From Gaertneriomyces semiglobifer (taxonomy: Eukaryota > Chytridiomycota > Chytridiomycetes > Spizellomycetales > Spizellomycetaceae): 64,000 nt of DNA. The notes beneath the pieces were generated by a model. It had not been told where the DNA came from. It searched no databases and saw nothing but the letters and a program-made list of their open reading frames with translations. A program made the translations under genes and the position numbers. The stretch covers positions 434,001 to 498,000 of the forward strand of contig JAHLKF010000005.1 in NCBI GenBank assembly GCA_025558075.1, given 5' to 3'. Positions 22,774-34,894 of this stretch are shown one piece after another. Position 1 is the stretch's first letter; each line of letters begins with the position of its first letter.

Positions 22774-25632
22774 TTATTTTCGACGAGCGGCAGTTGAAAT
22801 GGCATCGTCAACGCCAACTGGATTCCATCCTCCGTTTCCATCTTCCAAAAATAACACGCCCTCGTCAAGAAACACTATAGTACCGCCCGCACCACCGGGT
22901 TTACTGGCGGGCACCAATCTGAACAATGCTTTGCCAGTCGTGGGATGCAACCGATTTGCAGGCATAAACAGCAAATCTTCAGCGGCGGCCTTGCGCTCCA
23001 CGTAGTCTCTAAAGGCATCATGCGCTGACATCGTGGAAGTCGTCCTGGCTGCCGAAGTACCTGCACTTACTTTACCACCTGCAGCAGCGGTGGCTGAGAC
23101 TTGCGCAATTGGCGGGGGTACGGGCGGCATCGGCCCACTTGCTCCGCCCATTGCTAAGCGCTGGTTCATCATATCCAGACCAGCCTTGAACTGTATGGCA
23201 ATGCCAGCCTCCTTTGCCAAATCCGACGGGAAGAAGGATTTCCAGGTCCGGTACCAAGAGGTAATTTCTTCAAAATTGGCATTCGGTTCTGACAACCATG
23301 CCCACAGCTCCCGATGCCACTTGGGGAAGAACTCGGTTTCCAGTAGATGCACCATCAAATGAGACGGCACAATGCCGGTCCACTTTAACACCTCCGCCAA
23401 CGGCTGGATATCTTGGGCGCTAGGAATTATTTGGAAGCTATCACGTATATGTAACATCAGCTTCGGCAGAATTGACTTTGTAATGATGGCTTCCATGTCA
23501 GCTGGCGTGAACACTTCCATCCATGGCGTCAAAATCGCCATGGCGCTTCCATCTGTCGGAGACCAGTCTTTAAAGTGTCGGATGAGTTTACGTCGTATCG
23601 CTGCCAACAAATCACCAAGCTCATCAGCCAGGTGTGGCAGCCACGGGTGTATCCATGTATGGATTGGTATCGCGCCTTGGTTCGGTTTCCAGTTGTCAAT
23701 CTCACGGGCAAGCTTTGGCAAAATCAGCTGGTCTAGGATATTTTCGTACAACCAGTCTGGCAGGGCGGCTGCATCCGCGGAACCTGAGCCGCTAATGAGA
23801 AGTTCATTTCCTCCGTGAAACGTGGACTGATGTGAGACAGGTGGGTGCCAAGCATCCAGTAGCGCTATCACAGGGTCAGGGCTCTTCGGGTCCCATACAT
23901 TGTTGATTGCTTGACGCACTTTCGGTAGCCAAAGGTTATACAACATGGCTTCGTATGGGGTCATCTGTCGGTTCACTATTTCACTATTGGCTATGGCAGC
24001 GGAAGGCCCGTCTCTTTCAAATTTATCCAGCTGAGGAGGCATCATGAGTTTTCTCCATTTGCGAACAGCTTCAGCAAGAAACGTGGGATCCACAAGAGGC
24101 TGCCAAGTGGCCAATGCAATTTTGATGATCGGCGCGAGGGAAGCCACGACAAGCTCATCCAAGCGGTACGATTGATATTCGTGGTAATAGACTGTTTGCA
24201 ATTGTTCAAACGTATTTGCAAAGGCGCTCATCACGAAATCCAAGTTGAGACCTGTAGGCATCTGTGCGAAGTCTTTTGAGCGATTAGCACATTCGTTGGC
24301 GAGTTGAATGATCGGTTTTAGACGAGCAATACGCTTGCGTTCATCGTCCAGTTGTTTTCGCAGCGCCTGCTCCTGTCTTTCGGCCTGCTCCTTTCGTGCT
24401 CGTTCCATTTGTATCTGCCGGCCCAAATGGATGACGTCCTGCTGTGCCAACTCGGCCAAAAGCTGCGCATTATGCCGCAGTTCTGGTAAGCGCGCGGCAG
24501 TCACATCAAACGCTGGGGTTGCAGCGACGGCTTCACTTATACTCGTTAACACGCGTGTTTCTTTCTGGGTCATATCGATAATCTTGGACGTCTGGGCATT
24601 AGTAGATGCAAGTGGTATGGTGACGCCCTCTTGCTCGGCGAGTAACTCCTCTGCTGTCTTATACGCGGTTTTGTTCTTTTTCGCCGTACGCTTCCACTGC
24701 CCCGTCCGTGTTCCTTCCTTCTTGTCCTTTCGATCCATCTCCGGTTCTTCGGAACCGGTAGCTCTCTGTTCCCTTTTCAACGCTTCACTTCGTTCATCCA
24801 CCAGTCCCAAACCTGCTTTGGTCGGCCTCAACTTAACGTCAATGGGCGTTGCAATGCCGCTCCCGTCTCGGCCCAGTCCCATTCCTTTCTTGAACCCCAT
24901 CTTCTCTAGCATTTTGGAGCCAAATCCTTTCGTATGTGCCTCAAACGCCGCATACTCCCTGCCCACCGGACGAAATGGAGAAGGACTTGAAGGCCCTGCG
25001 CTTGATGTCCCTTGCGGGTCACGCAAAGACTTCTTGGTTCTACTTGAACCAAATGCGGTTGGAAACTCGACGGGGAACCCGAGACCACGCGGAGGTGTGT
25101 CGCTTCCAACCAGTGTAGACGGTCGAGGACTCTTATCTCGTCTAGATCCTAATCCGGCTGGAGACTCCACATCTACGGATTCGTCCCGAGGAGCAAAGTT
25201 GAGTCCACGGCTATCGCGATTGTCGCCAAGGTTGTCATCGACGTCCATTGGGTCACCTTCCAGATTCTCTGCATGATGATCAACATCAACATCATCATCG
25301 TCATCGCTTTCATCCTTCTCCGATTGCGAGGTGGTGTTGTCCGGGACGGTAGCAGTACTCGGTACGAAATTGACCCCTGAAGTGTACCTTGAAGCGCTAT
25401 ATTGCCCACGCGGCCTTTCATCCTCGTTGCTTTCTCCAAAGATGCCATAAATATTATCCTCTTTTGTCCGTTTTTTTCTGCGGGAGTAAGGATTATCGAA
25501 GAGGGCAGCCTCTTCTGCAAGATCAGCCGGTGACACACCAAAAGCTTCGAATCCGGTATTCCCCGCGTCTACTGGTAGGTCGTCTTCCGAACTGTCCCCG
25601 TCATCCTCAATGAGCTTTCTCCGTCTCCCCAT
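22774..25632 (-). CDS. TFIP11: Spliceosome disassembly factor TFIP11 / Ntr1 (G-patch, GCFC)
   Basis: TFIP11 (Ntr1/Spp382 in yeast) recruits and activates the DEAH helicase Prp43 to take apart spliceosomes. One uninterrupted exon encodes about 952 residues. The acidic TIP N-terminal domain is followed by Asp/Ser-rich linkers, then the G-patch with KGFGSKMLEKMGFKKGMGLG at about residue 235. Next come a coiled coil (ERARKEQAERQEQALRKQL) and the GCFC helical domain with repeated WxPL-type motifs (LATWQPLVDP, LYNLWLPKVRQ, WMEVFTPADM). The C-terminus is FLEDGNGGWNPVGVDDAI. I start it at the Met at 25632 (MGRRRKLIEDDGD) because the Met at 25644 lies in a likely 5' UTR splice region. The lack of introns is unusual next to its neighbours. 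Confidence 0.92.
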   Translation of the reverse strand: MGRRRKLIEDDGDSSEDDLPVDAGNTGFEAFGVSPADLAEEAALFDNPYSRRKKRTKEDNIYGIFGESNEDERPRGQYSASRYTSGVNFVPSTATVPDNTTSQSEKDESDDDDDVDVDHHAENLEGDPMDVDDNLGDNRDSRGLNFAPRDESVDVESPAGLGSRRDKSPRPSTLVGSDTPPRGLGFPVEFPTAFGSSRTKKSLRDPQGTSSAGPSSPSPFRPVGREYAAFEAHTKGFGSKMLEKMGFKKGMGLGRDGSGIATPIDVKLRPTKAGLGLVDERSEALKREQRATGSEEPEMDRKDKKEGTRTGQWKRTAKKNKTAYKTAEELLAEQEGVTIPLASTNAQTSKIIDMTQKETRVLTSISEAVAATPAFDVTAARLPELRHNAQLLAELAQQDVIHLGRQIQMERARKEQAERQEQALRKQLDDERKRIARLKPIIQLANECANRSKDFAQMPTGLNLDFVMSAFANTFEQLQTVYYHEYQSYRLDELVVASLAPIIKIALATWQPLVDPTFLAEAVRKWRKLMMPPQLDKFERDGPSAAIANSEIVNRQMTPYEAMLYNLWLPKVRQAINNVWDPKSPDPVIALLDAWHPPVSHQSTFHGGNELLISGSGSADAAALPDWLYENILDQLILPKLAREIDNWKPNQGAIPIHTWIHPWLPHLADELGDLLAAIRRKLIRHFKDWSPTDGSAMAILTPWMEVFTPADMEAIITKSILPKLMLHIRDSFQIIPSAQDIQPLAEVLKWTGIVPSHLMVHLLETEFFPKWHRELWAWLSEPNANFEEITSWYRTWKSFFPSDLAKEAGIAIQFKAGLDMMNQRLAMGGASGPMPPVPPPIAQVSATAAAGGKVSAGTSAARTTSTMSAHDAFRDYVERKAAAEDLLFMPANRLHPTTGKALFRLVPASKPGGAGGTIVFLDEGVLFLEDGNGGWNPVGVDDAISTAARRK

Positions 25633-26284
25633 CTCTGCAAGCAAAACCCCAGGTATCTCATCGCCCTGCGTTCAACGTCGTTCTCTGGTCTCTTAGCAAG
25701 CCATAAATGTTTAAACTCTGTTATTGATTGACACCAAAGCTGTTTATCAATAGCGTTTGGGTGTGATGCACGTTCAAGGCAACGCTGATGAAACCTCACA
25801 AGTCGATCTCGAATGGGACGACAACCAAACAAACAACAAAGTCTGCTCAACAAACCGGCGGAGCAGGCAGCGGCAAACCCGCAGGAACTCTTCTCGCTCC
25901 ACAACCTGCATGGACTGTAGCGCAACGACAATCTCTGTCAGCGTTGTACAACCATTCAACCATTGGAGGAATTAGGAAAGACAGACATGGTCTTTGAATT
26001 TACGTACATCTACACTGCATTTCCCGTTTTGTTCCACCTGTGTATGTACCCTGCGACAACTTAAGAACAATCATGAACAGTAGATGACCTTTTCACTGTT
26101 GGCTTTGCTGCGAGTTTGTTCGCGTTTGTCGCGCCGCGCGTTGGGGTTAGGGCCCGTGTATTCGATAAAGTGTTGCTAAGGGTTGCCAAAGTTCAAAAGG
26201 CCAAAAGTTGGTGAAAGCTGCGACGGCGAGGACGACGACGGCGAACAGAGGCCGAGACGTATTTCATAGGGAGAGGTGACGAAA
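25633..26284. other. Divergent promoter region between TFIP11 and uS2m
   Basis: About 650 bases. A 69-codon plus-strand frame (25788-25997; Ser/Thr/Gln-rich, ending GIRKDRHGL) and an overlapping minus-strand frame are present, neither with a family match. I treat the stretch as intergenic, with the small frame as a weak gene candidate. Confidence 0.4.
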
Positions 26285-27322
26285 ATGAGCCGCGTGTTTG
26301 CATCAATAAGAAATGCTGGAGGGCTTGCCGCCATTCTGAAGCACCATCACCGATCACTGGCCACAGAAGCGGGAGCAGCTGGATCTGGCGTGAAGAGCGA
26401 TCACCAGAGCAAGACATCGTCGCGCCCCACAAAGTCACATCGGTCACGACAAGGAAAAGACTCTGGAAGACGGCAAGAGGCATCAAAGGAGGCAATAGCC
26501 GCCCAACTGAGTACGCTTGTACCGCTTCCGCGCTCGTCGCAAGCGTCCAGAAGCTTCTCTCCTCTAGCTAACCTTCAATCGCCCGTACCTCACAACATTC
26601 GCACGGCTCTTACCATTCACACATTGATGGCCGCAAATTTACACCTGGGTCACGCGCCGCAAGTATGGAATCAAAACATGTTACCGTATATTTACGGTGA
26701 ACGTAACGGTATTCACATCATCAACCTGGAGCATACGCTGGTCATGCTCCGCAGAGCGGTCAGCATCGTTCGCGAGGTTGCTCTACGAGGCGGTAACATT
26801 GTCTTTGTTGGCACGCGGCCCGCCATCCACAGAGTTACTGTCGAGGCAGCGAAGCGGGCCAACGCCTATTTTGTGACATCTTGGATAGGCGGAACAATAA
26901 CAAACAAGGAAAGAGTCTTGCGCCGAAGCGTTGGATATGACCCGGACAAGGTTTCTCAAGCTTCCGGTCAGCGCAACCTGCTGGACGAAGCGGATCTTGT
27001 TGCGGCAACAGCGCAGAAAAACCAGCCTTATGTTCACACCCCCGATCTCCTAATCATTCTAGACTACAACAACAACAGCTCGGCGGTCAGAGAAGCAAAT
27101 CAGATCAATGTTCCCGTAATTGCCGTTTGTGACACCGATTGCAACCCGCGGCGGGTCCAATATCCCATACCGGCAAACGACGATGCTGTAACCGGAATAG
27201 AATTGATCGCTGGTGCACTAAGTCTGGCGGCTCGGGAAGGGCGTGATCGGCGTCATCAGATGTTGAACGATGCAGCTGGTATTGTTAGCCCCAGCGTCAA
27301 CGCAGATAGCGCTCGTTACTGA
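26285..27322 (+). CDS. MRPS2: Mitochondrial small-subunit ribosomal protein uS2m
   Basis: uS2m is a component of the mitochondrial 37S ribosomal subunit (MRP4 in yeast). A single exon starts at 26285 (MSRVFASIRNAGG), with a basic, Ser-rich presequence-like N-terminus of about 90 residues. The uS2 fold follows: LMAANLHLGHAPQVWNQNM, IYGERNGIHIINLEHTL, NIVFVGTRPA, VTSWIGGTITN, PDLLIILDYNNNSSAVREA, and VPVIAVCDTDCNP. These are the conserved S2 signatures, and the length (346 residues) suits a mitochondrial form. It has no introns. The stop lies 140 bases from the convergent RTEL1 stop. Confidence 0.93.
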   Translation: MSRVFASIRNAGGLAAILKHHHRSLATEAGAAGSGVKSDHQSKTSSRPTKSHRSRQGKDSGRRQEASKEAIAAQLSTLVPLPRSSQASRSFSPLANLQSPVPHNIRTALTIHTLMAANLHLGHAPQVWNQNMLPYIYGERNGIHIINLEHTLVMLRRAVSIVREVALRGGNIVFVGTRPAIHRVTVEAAKRANAYFVTSWIGGTITNKERVLRRSVGYDPDKVSQASGQRNLLDEADLVAATAQKNQPYVHTPDLLIILDYNNNSSAVREANQINVPVIAVCDTDCNPRRVQYPIPANDDAVTGIELIAGALSLAAREGRDRRHQMLNDAAGIVSPSVNADSARY

Positions 27323-27462
27323 GGTAGCTGTATAGTGTTTCTACAGGTTGATATTTAGAGTTAATCGAAGGTGACTGAGTTCACCGACCGTTGTCATGTA
27401 CTGCTACTCTCTTGAAGCTGATAGCGAAGTTGATATTCGGAAATTATATAAGGATTGATCAA

Positions 27463-30400
27463 CTAATGAGCGATGAACGAGTCTGCCGCTTTCAAAAACG
27501 TCTCCAAATGCTTCTTCGGAACAAACATTTGAAACTCTAGCACAAGCTCAGGAGCTGTACCATCGAAAAGCCTCAACAGATAGTCAATCAACTTGTGCAA
27601 GTCAATCACTCTAGATTTGTATTCGCGCAGGATCCGCTGGAACGTCTTGTACTGGTCAGCGGACAAAACAGCTTTCACCTTTGGAATGTAATTTCAGCAG
27701 ACCGCTCAAAACGACGTAGAAACACGTCTACTACCGTACCTTCTCCACGTAGGCCCGCGCCGCCACACGCGCATCAGCTTTTTCCACGCACGGAGTCAAA
27801 TGTCCTGCTGAAGAACTCACACCCCGCTTCTTCGTGAGGTTCAGTTCTTGCAGTGCCATCCGCCGTTTATGTGGTTCCTTGACATCATCGCGTGTCTTGA
27901 CCCTATCTGCTTGACGTTGTAGATTGTCCTCAGTTGAATTTTGTCGCATTGTCAATTGATGTGGTGCGATTGGAGTTGGGATATTTGGTTCTGAAATCTT
28001 GTGATGAGCCATGCCTTGAAATCGATGGATTGTACTAACGTTCATTGAGGATTTCGGAGGGTCGCGCAGAGCCGTTGCCGTAGCATTCTCAGACCGCAAA
28101 TGCAAAGTCGAATGCGGTGGATGCATATCGTCTTTGAATTCACCACCAGCCAACCCTGAGACGTCTGTCCACATATGATTGGAGTTCTGACGGGCCAAGC
28201 GTGAACGGCGGGCTTTGATCGACATCAGCCCTGCTGCGGGTACGGTATCGGAGGATTGTTGTCCCTGCCGTATCAATTGCTGGAGCCATTGACTATTCAG
28301 AGTAGACGAGTATTCATCTTGCTCTTTGCCTGTCTTCATTTGAAATGCTTCAATCGCCGGGCACGCAGGCTGGGGCACTGGCCTGGAAGACATGTGCTTG
28401 ACGAACCTTCCAAGCGCCCCATGGGCTTCACCAAAATGGTCATAGACGCGTACATACGGTCGAACCCAAGCGGATAATTGCCGCCGCATATTGCTCGAAC
28501 TAAAGCGAGCATCGCATAGAAGTATGGCGCCCCAGTCCTTTCTATGTCGAATAACACGTCCTATTGCTTGATTCACTGCCCGCATTGCTTGTTGTTGGTA
28601 CCAATCGTTGCCGCTAATTTGTTGCATAGCTTCAGTATGTTCCTTAGCACCTGCCTTCAAATCATCAAGATGTTGCTTTTTCAATCTCACTTTGTGATCC
28701 ATTGCCGCGGGGTACGGAATACCGCACACCACCACAGCGCGTCCCTTTGCATCACTAAAGTCGATCCCCTCCGAGGCTTTCCCACGGCAAACGGCAAATA
28801 GCACTGCTCCCATCAGGTTGGAATCCTCCAGCTTGCAAACAAACTCGTCCATAGCTTGTGAAAACTGATCTTTGCCGCGGGGTTCCACAAATGGCTCTTT
28901 TATTCGCCTTAGCTGATCCCACACGCTGTCACGGCCCGCCTGGCGAACTCTCCACGCATCCAAACACATGGTTAAGACACCATAAGAAGGAAAGAAAACC
29001 AGAAGGCCATCCGGTACCACTCTCGCAAAATTCACCACTGTGTTCCCAAGATCACTTAAATATGATGAGGATCTCCGATTCTCAAAGGAAGATGACAGCC
29101 GAGAACCCGCAGGCCCCGTTGAAACCACGCCAACAAATACTTGCTCTGGCTGAATGACATGTGGATTCTCAAGTTTGATAGGGAACGGGATGCCCATTTC
29201 TGCGGATATGGACTCCAAAGGACTTAGCGTTCCTGAGGCAACGATGACTGATCGGCACTCCTGTGACAACAGGTCACGCATGGCGACTCCCGAGCTCAGG
29301 CACCAAAAACTAAGCTTCCGGTGACTCCTATCATTCTCCGTTTGGATAACAACTCGAAAGCTGGCGAGATCGTACTCATTCTGCGGGCGAAACACAACCC
29401 GTAACCCTGACGCAATAGCATCTAAAGCCACTCTAGGCCGCGTTGGCTCTTTGGACATCAGAGCGACAGCTCTTTCTATGACGCTGTAGATAGTCTCCAC
29501 CGTATCAGCCGTGATATTTATACTCCCGAGCAACTCCATGATGTAACTTCCTGGAAACGCCATATCTTTCTTGCCCGCTAAGTCCACTGCTGCCAGCTTT
29601 AATTGGAGTTTAACGAGGAGTTCTACCGCAAACGCTTAGACTTCACAGTTGGTGAACAACTTTCTTTCCGCATCATACCATGTAGTTTTTCAAAATCTAT
29701 GGCACAATGATAGTGGTAAATCCTAAAGTCATGTGCAACAACCGACTACACCTTACCATTTGTCGTGGTAGAACCTCGTGAGAGCTCAGCACACAATTTT
29801 GCTTCCAAGATGCAGCTGGCAATGTCACTTGATGACAACTCTATGACAGCTGCACTCAGAGAAACAACTCGGTATGTTGTAAAGTGTACCATACGTACCA
29901 AAACTGGTTGCACTGCCACAGCTTCCTTCCTGTGGGCAGGTGATCAGTAACCTCACCAAGGTGGCCATCAAACTTAGCAACGCACCAAGTTATGTCCTAA
30001 TACGCCTTATAAGCAGTTTCAACAACAAAGGAAAAAGCAATGTTTGTTTACCTTCATCGAATATTAGTATGCTATTCTTTAAACGCTCGTCTATCCCTTG
30101 GGCCACTCGCGCATACGGATCGACCAGGTAGTTATATGGTAGAAAGATAATATCGGCCTTTGCTTGAGTAGACCTCGCAATGAAATATGGACAGGCCCTA
30201 AGCCAACAAGCTCCTTAGTTTTTGTCGTCCTCGCGACTCCACTATCAAGCTTACTTATTCAGTCGTCCAAATTTCACCAGATCCTCAATGTCCAGCATTT
30301 TCTCCTCTTGGTTTTCCTTAACGTCTGACTCTAAGTAGCTATTATAGAATGTAAGCAATATAGTGTCACCTACTATGAACGTTCGAATAGTATTCGCATT

Positions 30401-31153
30401 TCGTAGCGGAAATCTGTTGACGACATGCGCTTGTCTGAGCTGCGTTAGCTAACCGGGTGACTTCGTGATTGATACACATCTGAGACCGGCTTCCTAACAC
30501 GCATATCCGAGGCCTAGTCATTGTATAAGCCAGGTTGCGACCATGCGCTAAATCAGCTACTCACTTATACGAAGTGTTGCGCAGTTCGGAGATCACTTGC
30601 GACAGTTGCGAATGCGTTCGCGAGGCATAATAAATAGTGACAGAAGTATTTTCAAGCGCCTCTGCTTTAAAATGTCATCAGCAATCTGTAGGGAAAATAG
30701 CAAGCATGCAGCTGCCAACCTGACTCCGGCTGAGACACTACGGCTGAAACGGTCAGTAGCTTAGCGAATAGATTTTCATATTGGAAGAGGTGTATAAAGT
30801 TGGCCTACCGTTGTTGAGTTTTTGAGCTAACCCTGCCTGAAAGGTGTCCAGCTGCAGCCCACCTTTGAGCAACTTTCCCAGCTGCGTGCGGGCGGCAAAC
30901 GCCTCTCGCCAGGCCAACGCCGCACATAGCAAAGATACCGTCTTCCCTGTTCCTGTCGGCGACTCTATCAAAGCATTCTTTCCTGAACAAACGTGGGTGA
31001 ATTGTTGGCGACTTGTCTTCACTGGCTGATGATGACCTCGGCGAGCTTACCTCCCTGAAGGGCAGCGATAACGCTGTCCATCAATGAAACCTGACAATCG
31101 TAGGCATCATAAGGAAATTGAACCGTGACTCCCCTGATGTTATAATTCGGCAT
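27463..31153 (-). CDS. RTEL1: RTEL1-type Fe-S DNA helicase with harmonin-like C-terminal domain
   Basis: RTEL1 is an XPD-family 5'-3' helicase that unwinds D-loops, T-loops and G-quadruplexes. The start at 31153 ([21 protein letters not shown]) matches the family N-terminus. Walker A is ESPTGTGKT near 30960. A split DEAH box is visible as LIFDE at about 30070, and the following exon, near 29850, carries the ELSSSDIAS helix. The large exon 29587-27731 has the helicase C half: [51 protein letters not shown], and the motif VI segment [13 protein letters not shown]. The final exon (27678-27463) looks like a harmonin-N-like domain, as in animal RTEL1. Exons between 29600 and 30750 (Fe-S region) are not fully resolved. 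It shares a promoter of about 100 bp with ERCC6L. Confidence 0.88.
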
Positions 31154-31254
31154 CACGGCTCATGTTTTGCAGTTTGGGTCGTGCTTGTCCATTTGTGCAG
31201 TGAACTTGCGAAAACGCGATCTTCCCAACTTCAACTTTTTGCGAAGGTTCACAA
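31154..31254. promoter_or_regulatory. Short shared promoter of RTEL1 and ERCC6L
   Basis: Only 101 bases separate the two divergent start codons, so both genes must draw on the same core promoter. No TATA box is obvious. Two genes acting on mitotic and replication DNA structures may thus be co-expressed; that is inference from spacing. Confidence 0.55.
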
Positions 31255-34200
31255 ATGGATAGCTGGGACGATGGGGTAGACTTGAGGCTGCTTAGCGACA
31301 GCTTGGCAGGACTGAGCCTCAACGGGGACGCTCAAGAAAGTCTACCCGCATTTTATATCCCATCTGGACAGCAGGACGATGGCGATCTTGATGGCCATCC
31401 CTCAAAGGATCAAGTAAATGCGCACCTTCACCGCGTGGGAAGTCCTCCGGAGCGAGCTCTCTGTAAAGCTGCTCCCCACGAGGCTCAAGAGTTGGAACCC
31501 CAAGGTTGTTACAGAAAGGCGCTGAAAATCGATGAGCAAAGTTTAGAGGCCGGCGAGAAAGCTCGGGACGAGATTAATGTGCGTATTGGTCGCTTGCTGC
31601 TTTAGTGAGTCTTTCTGTTGGTATATCTTGCAGACCTCTGTCATAGGTGAAGGAACGGGTATGTAAAGCTCATGATGATTGGTTCCGCAATAGCAGCGAG
31701 GGATATTACGAGCTTCCAGGTACGCCATTATGGGCTTGTTTAACAACAGAAACTTGTCCGTAAACAATGAAGTCTAGGCCCGTACAGATTGCCCGCACAT
31801 GTATATGAGAGGCTTTTCCCGCACCAGCTCGAAGGAGTGAAATGGATGTGGAGTTTGCACGGCAGCGTCGACATGGGAGGAATATTGGGCGACGATATGG
31901 GTATGGGCAAAACGTGCACCACTATTGCCTACTTGTATGGACTGTTTGTATCCGGACTTGTACGACATGTTCTCATCGTTATGCCCCTTGGATTACTGGA
32001 AACATGGAAAACTGAGTTTAAGAGTTGGTTCCCCGACATGCGTGTTCGAGTTTTTCACGGGCCCGCGGCATCAATTCAAAAGGATCTAGATATAGTTTTG
32101 GAGAAAGGCGGTGTATTGTTGACGACTTATGGTCCGTTGCTTCCTACATCGCGGTGCGGCGATGATCGGCTGACCTTGCCTATACAGACAAAGTCAGATT
32201 GAGTGTCTCGAAGCTTGCTGACGACATCAATCATCATTGGGACTATATTATACTTGGTACGCATGTTTGTGACACCCAAGCAATACAGCGAGATTACTAA
32301 AGGATAGTGGTCTCTGTAAGACGAGGGTCATACCATCAAGAATCAGAATTCGCAGAAGGCAAAGGCCATACGACAAGTTCATGCTCGCCATCGACTACTG
32401 TTATCAGGTTTGATATTTGTTTCGTTTGTAAGCTCAATGATTCTTACTGAGTTTAACTCACCAATGATAGGAACGCCAATCCAAAACAATATGGAGGAAC
32501 TCTGTAAGTAGGGAACCCCAACGTCGTAACTTACACCCCAGAGCGCTTACACAGCATTATGCAGGGTCATTGTTTGATTATGTCTGCAACGGGAACTTGC
32601 TCTCGTCAAAGCGAAAATTTATGACCCATTTTGGCAATCACATCCGGAAGGTCAGTAGTTGTGTGCAACACTATCGTGCATATATTCGTATATATTGCTG
32701 ACGCATGACGCTGACAGGGAGAAGCCAGGGATGCTACCCCAGAGGACAAAGAAATGGCTAACAAAGTTGCCGAAGCACTGCGTTCTCTGATTTCCCCGTA
32801 CTTTTTGAGGAGGGAGAAAGCAACCCTGGTATCGTCTCCTGCTATTCAAGGAAGCAAAATTGTTCAGGACGAAGAAAGAACCCTATCAGTGAAAACCGAG
32901 TTCGCTATATGGGTCAGTCTGACACAGACTCAGCTGCGGCTTTATGAGGCTTTCCTGACGAACCTGAATTTGCACGAGGTGAGAAAGTGCGTTATTCTGA
33001 GCAAGAACTTCAAGCTAACGTTGCTTCCGTCAGATTTTAAACGCGTCCAAATCCCCTTTAAGCGCTCTGAATGTTTTGAGGAAAATATGCGATCACCCGG
33101 CCATGATCTCTCACGCTTTGCAGGATTGCGAAGACATCGATCTTGATTCCATGTAAGGATGACTTGGTTTCCGAGTTTTGAAGTTTAATTGACGCCAACA
33201 CAATTTAGTCATGGTTTGGATGCCACTTCGCAGGCGCTCCTCGAGCAAAGTGCAAAGCTCAGTGTTACTGTGCAGCTAGTAAAAGAACTTCACGAACAAG
33301 GGCACCGTACGTTGATTTGCAGCAGTAGCAGAGTTATGCTGGATGTTCTGGAGAAATGCATTGCCTTTGCTGGGCTAAGCCTGACGCGAATCGATGGAGG
33401 AATAACTGACAGAAAGGAGCGCCAGCGACGCATCAACATGTTTAATCGAGATACTTCGATAGATTGCTTTCTTTTAACGACCCAAGTTGCCATTGGTATT
33501 ACATTGACTGGCGCGGATCGCGTTATCATGTATGAACCGTCATGGAACCCTAAACGTGATGCACAAGCAGTTGATCGAGCTTATCGCGTCGGACAGAGCC
33601 GTGATGTTGTGGTCTATAGGTTACTGACCTGCGGCACGCTAGAAGAAAAGATTTATCGGAATCAGATACGCAAAGATTACCTTGCGCGTACGGCCATTGA
33701 GAGCGGCCGACAGGCAAGATACTTCACGCAAGCAGAGCTACGAGACATGTTCACTCTCGACGATACCAGTTTCTCTGCGACCGAGCAATATCTCTCGTTA
33801 CGCCATCCTATCAAGGATCGGGACTGTGATTATTTGATGGAGTTAGACCATGTCAGTGGTGTTAGTCGCCACGACCAGCTGTACTCGTCACAGGATGCTG
33901 AAGAGCCCGTCATTGCTGCCATGCAAGTTGAGAGACTTGCACAAGATGCTCTGCGCCAATTTGCCTTGGCTGAACACCAGGTGGCGCCAGAACAGGTACA
34001 TGGGACGGAGCGTCTCAAGGGGAGTATTTTTCGACCGCCGCAGCTTGCCAATGACGCATGGACTAGATCCCTTGTGCGAGGTGCGTCAACAGCGTCCATA
34101 TCGAGTCCTGTGCGCTTTGCTATCCCTGTCGATGTTGCGAATCACTGCGGTTCCCCTGGTCCGGACTCATTACCACTAGGCGCGGAGGACGCGGACGACC

Positions 34201-34894
34201 GAACAAATACCGAAGGATCTAGCATCATCATCCTTGATCACGACCGAACGAGCGATTCCGCTAGCGCCTTTCACCAGAATACCGCAGTGCCTTGTCACGG
34301 TTCAACTCCTCCTCGCCCACTTACCGACGATTTGGACGATTCTCCTGTGGCTCCCACCACTCGCCGCAAGCTCCATCGAAAATTTGTAATTATGGACTCT
34401 GATTCTGACAGCGACAGTGGCCTGCTGACGTTAAAGGATGGCAGGAGAAGTACGAAAAATGACACATCACCTTTGTCACGCCTGTCCTTGGGTCAATTGG
34501 ACAACAAAATCGCAGATGAAGAAAGTGAATGTATCAAACCATCAAGTAAGCTTGCCATACGTGCATCAGTGTACGGCATGCCTTTTAACCACTAGTCGTA
34601 GGTTGTCCCACTCATCGACATGTTTCGAAAATCGTGGCTATTCGGCACTGTCGATGCGTGCAAAGTGATGCAACAATGGACAAATACGATGCGTTGCTCT
34701 TTAGGTACAGGTGGGTATACGACGTGCGGCGCTCCGTACATGTCCGGGCGATTAACTCGGCTTATCGCAGGGAAAGCATGACCAAGGGCCAATACCGAAA
34801 AGCACTGCATAGCTTACAGGCTGCGCTGGATATCTGTGATGATGATAGCAGGGTGTGGTTTGCACATATCTTCTTGACCAGGATGGTTGAGTAA
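31255..34894 (+). CDS. ERCC6L: ERCC6L/PICH-type SNF2 DNA translocase
   Basis: PICH binds ultrafine anaphase DNA bridges and translocates on stretched DNA. The N-terminal exon (31255-31575) carries a TPR-like helix pair (GCYRKALKIDEQSLEAG), as in animal PICH. The SNF2 core follows: LFPHQLEGVKWMWSLH, Walker A DDMGMGKT near 31895, the DEGH box formed across an intron (DEGHTIKN, near 32320), GTPIQNNMEELW, and FLRREKA. The C-lobe exon 33210-34550 has DRKERQRRINMFNRD, QVAIGITLTGADRVI, PSWNPKRDAQAVDRAYRVGQ and an acidic Ser-rich tail. The last exon is again TPR-like (GQYRKALHSLQAALDICDD), matching the C-terminal TPR of PICH. TPRs at both ends separate it from ERCC6/CSB. Total is about 1000 residues; smaller exons in 32200-33200 are approximate. 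Confidence 0.85.

Noticed and set aside
24308..25276. Long plus-strand frame (322 codons)
   Set aside because: It is the antisense of the TFIP11 coding exon; Ser/Pro/Arg-rich composition mirrors that gene and no family fits.
25757..25997. Small frames between TFIP11 and uS2m
   Set aside because: Short, low-complexity and unmatched; no evidence beyond an open frame.
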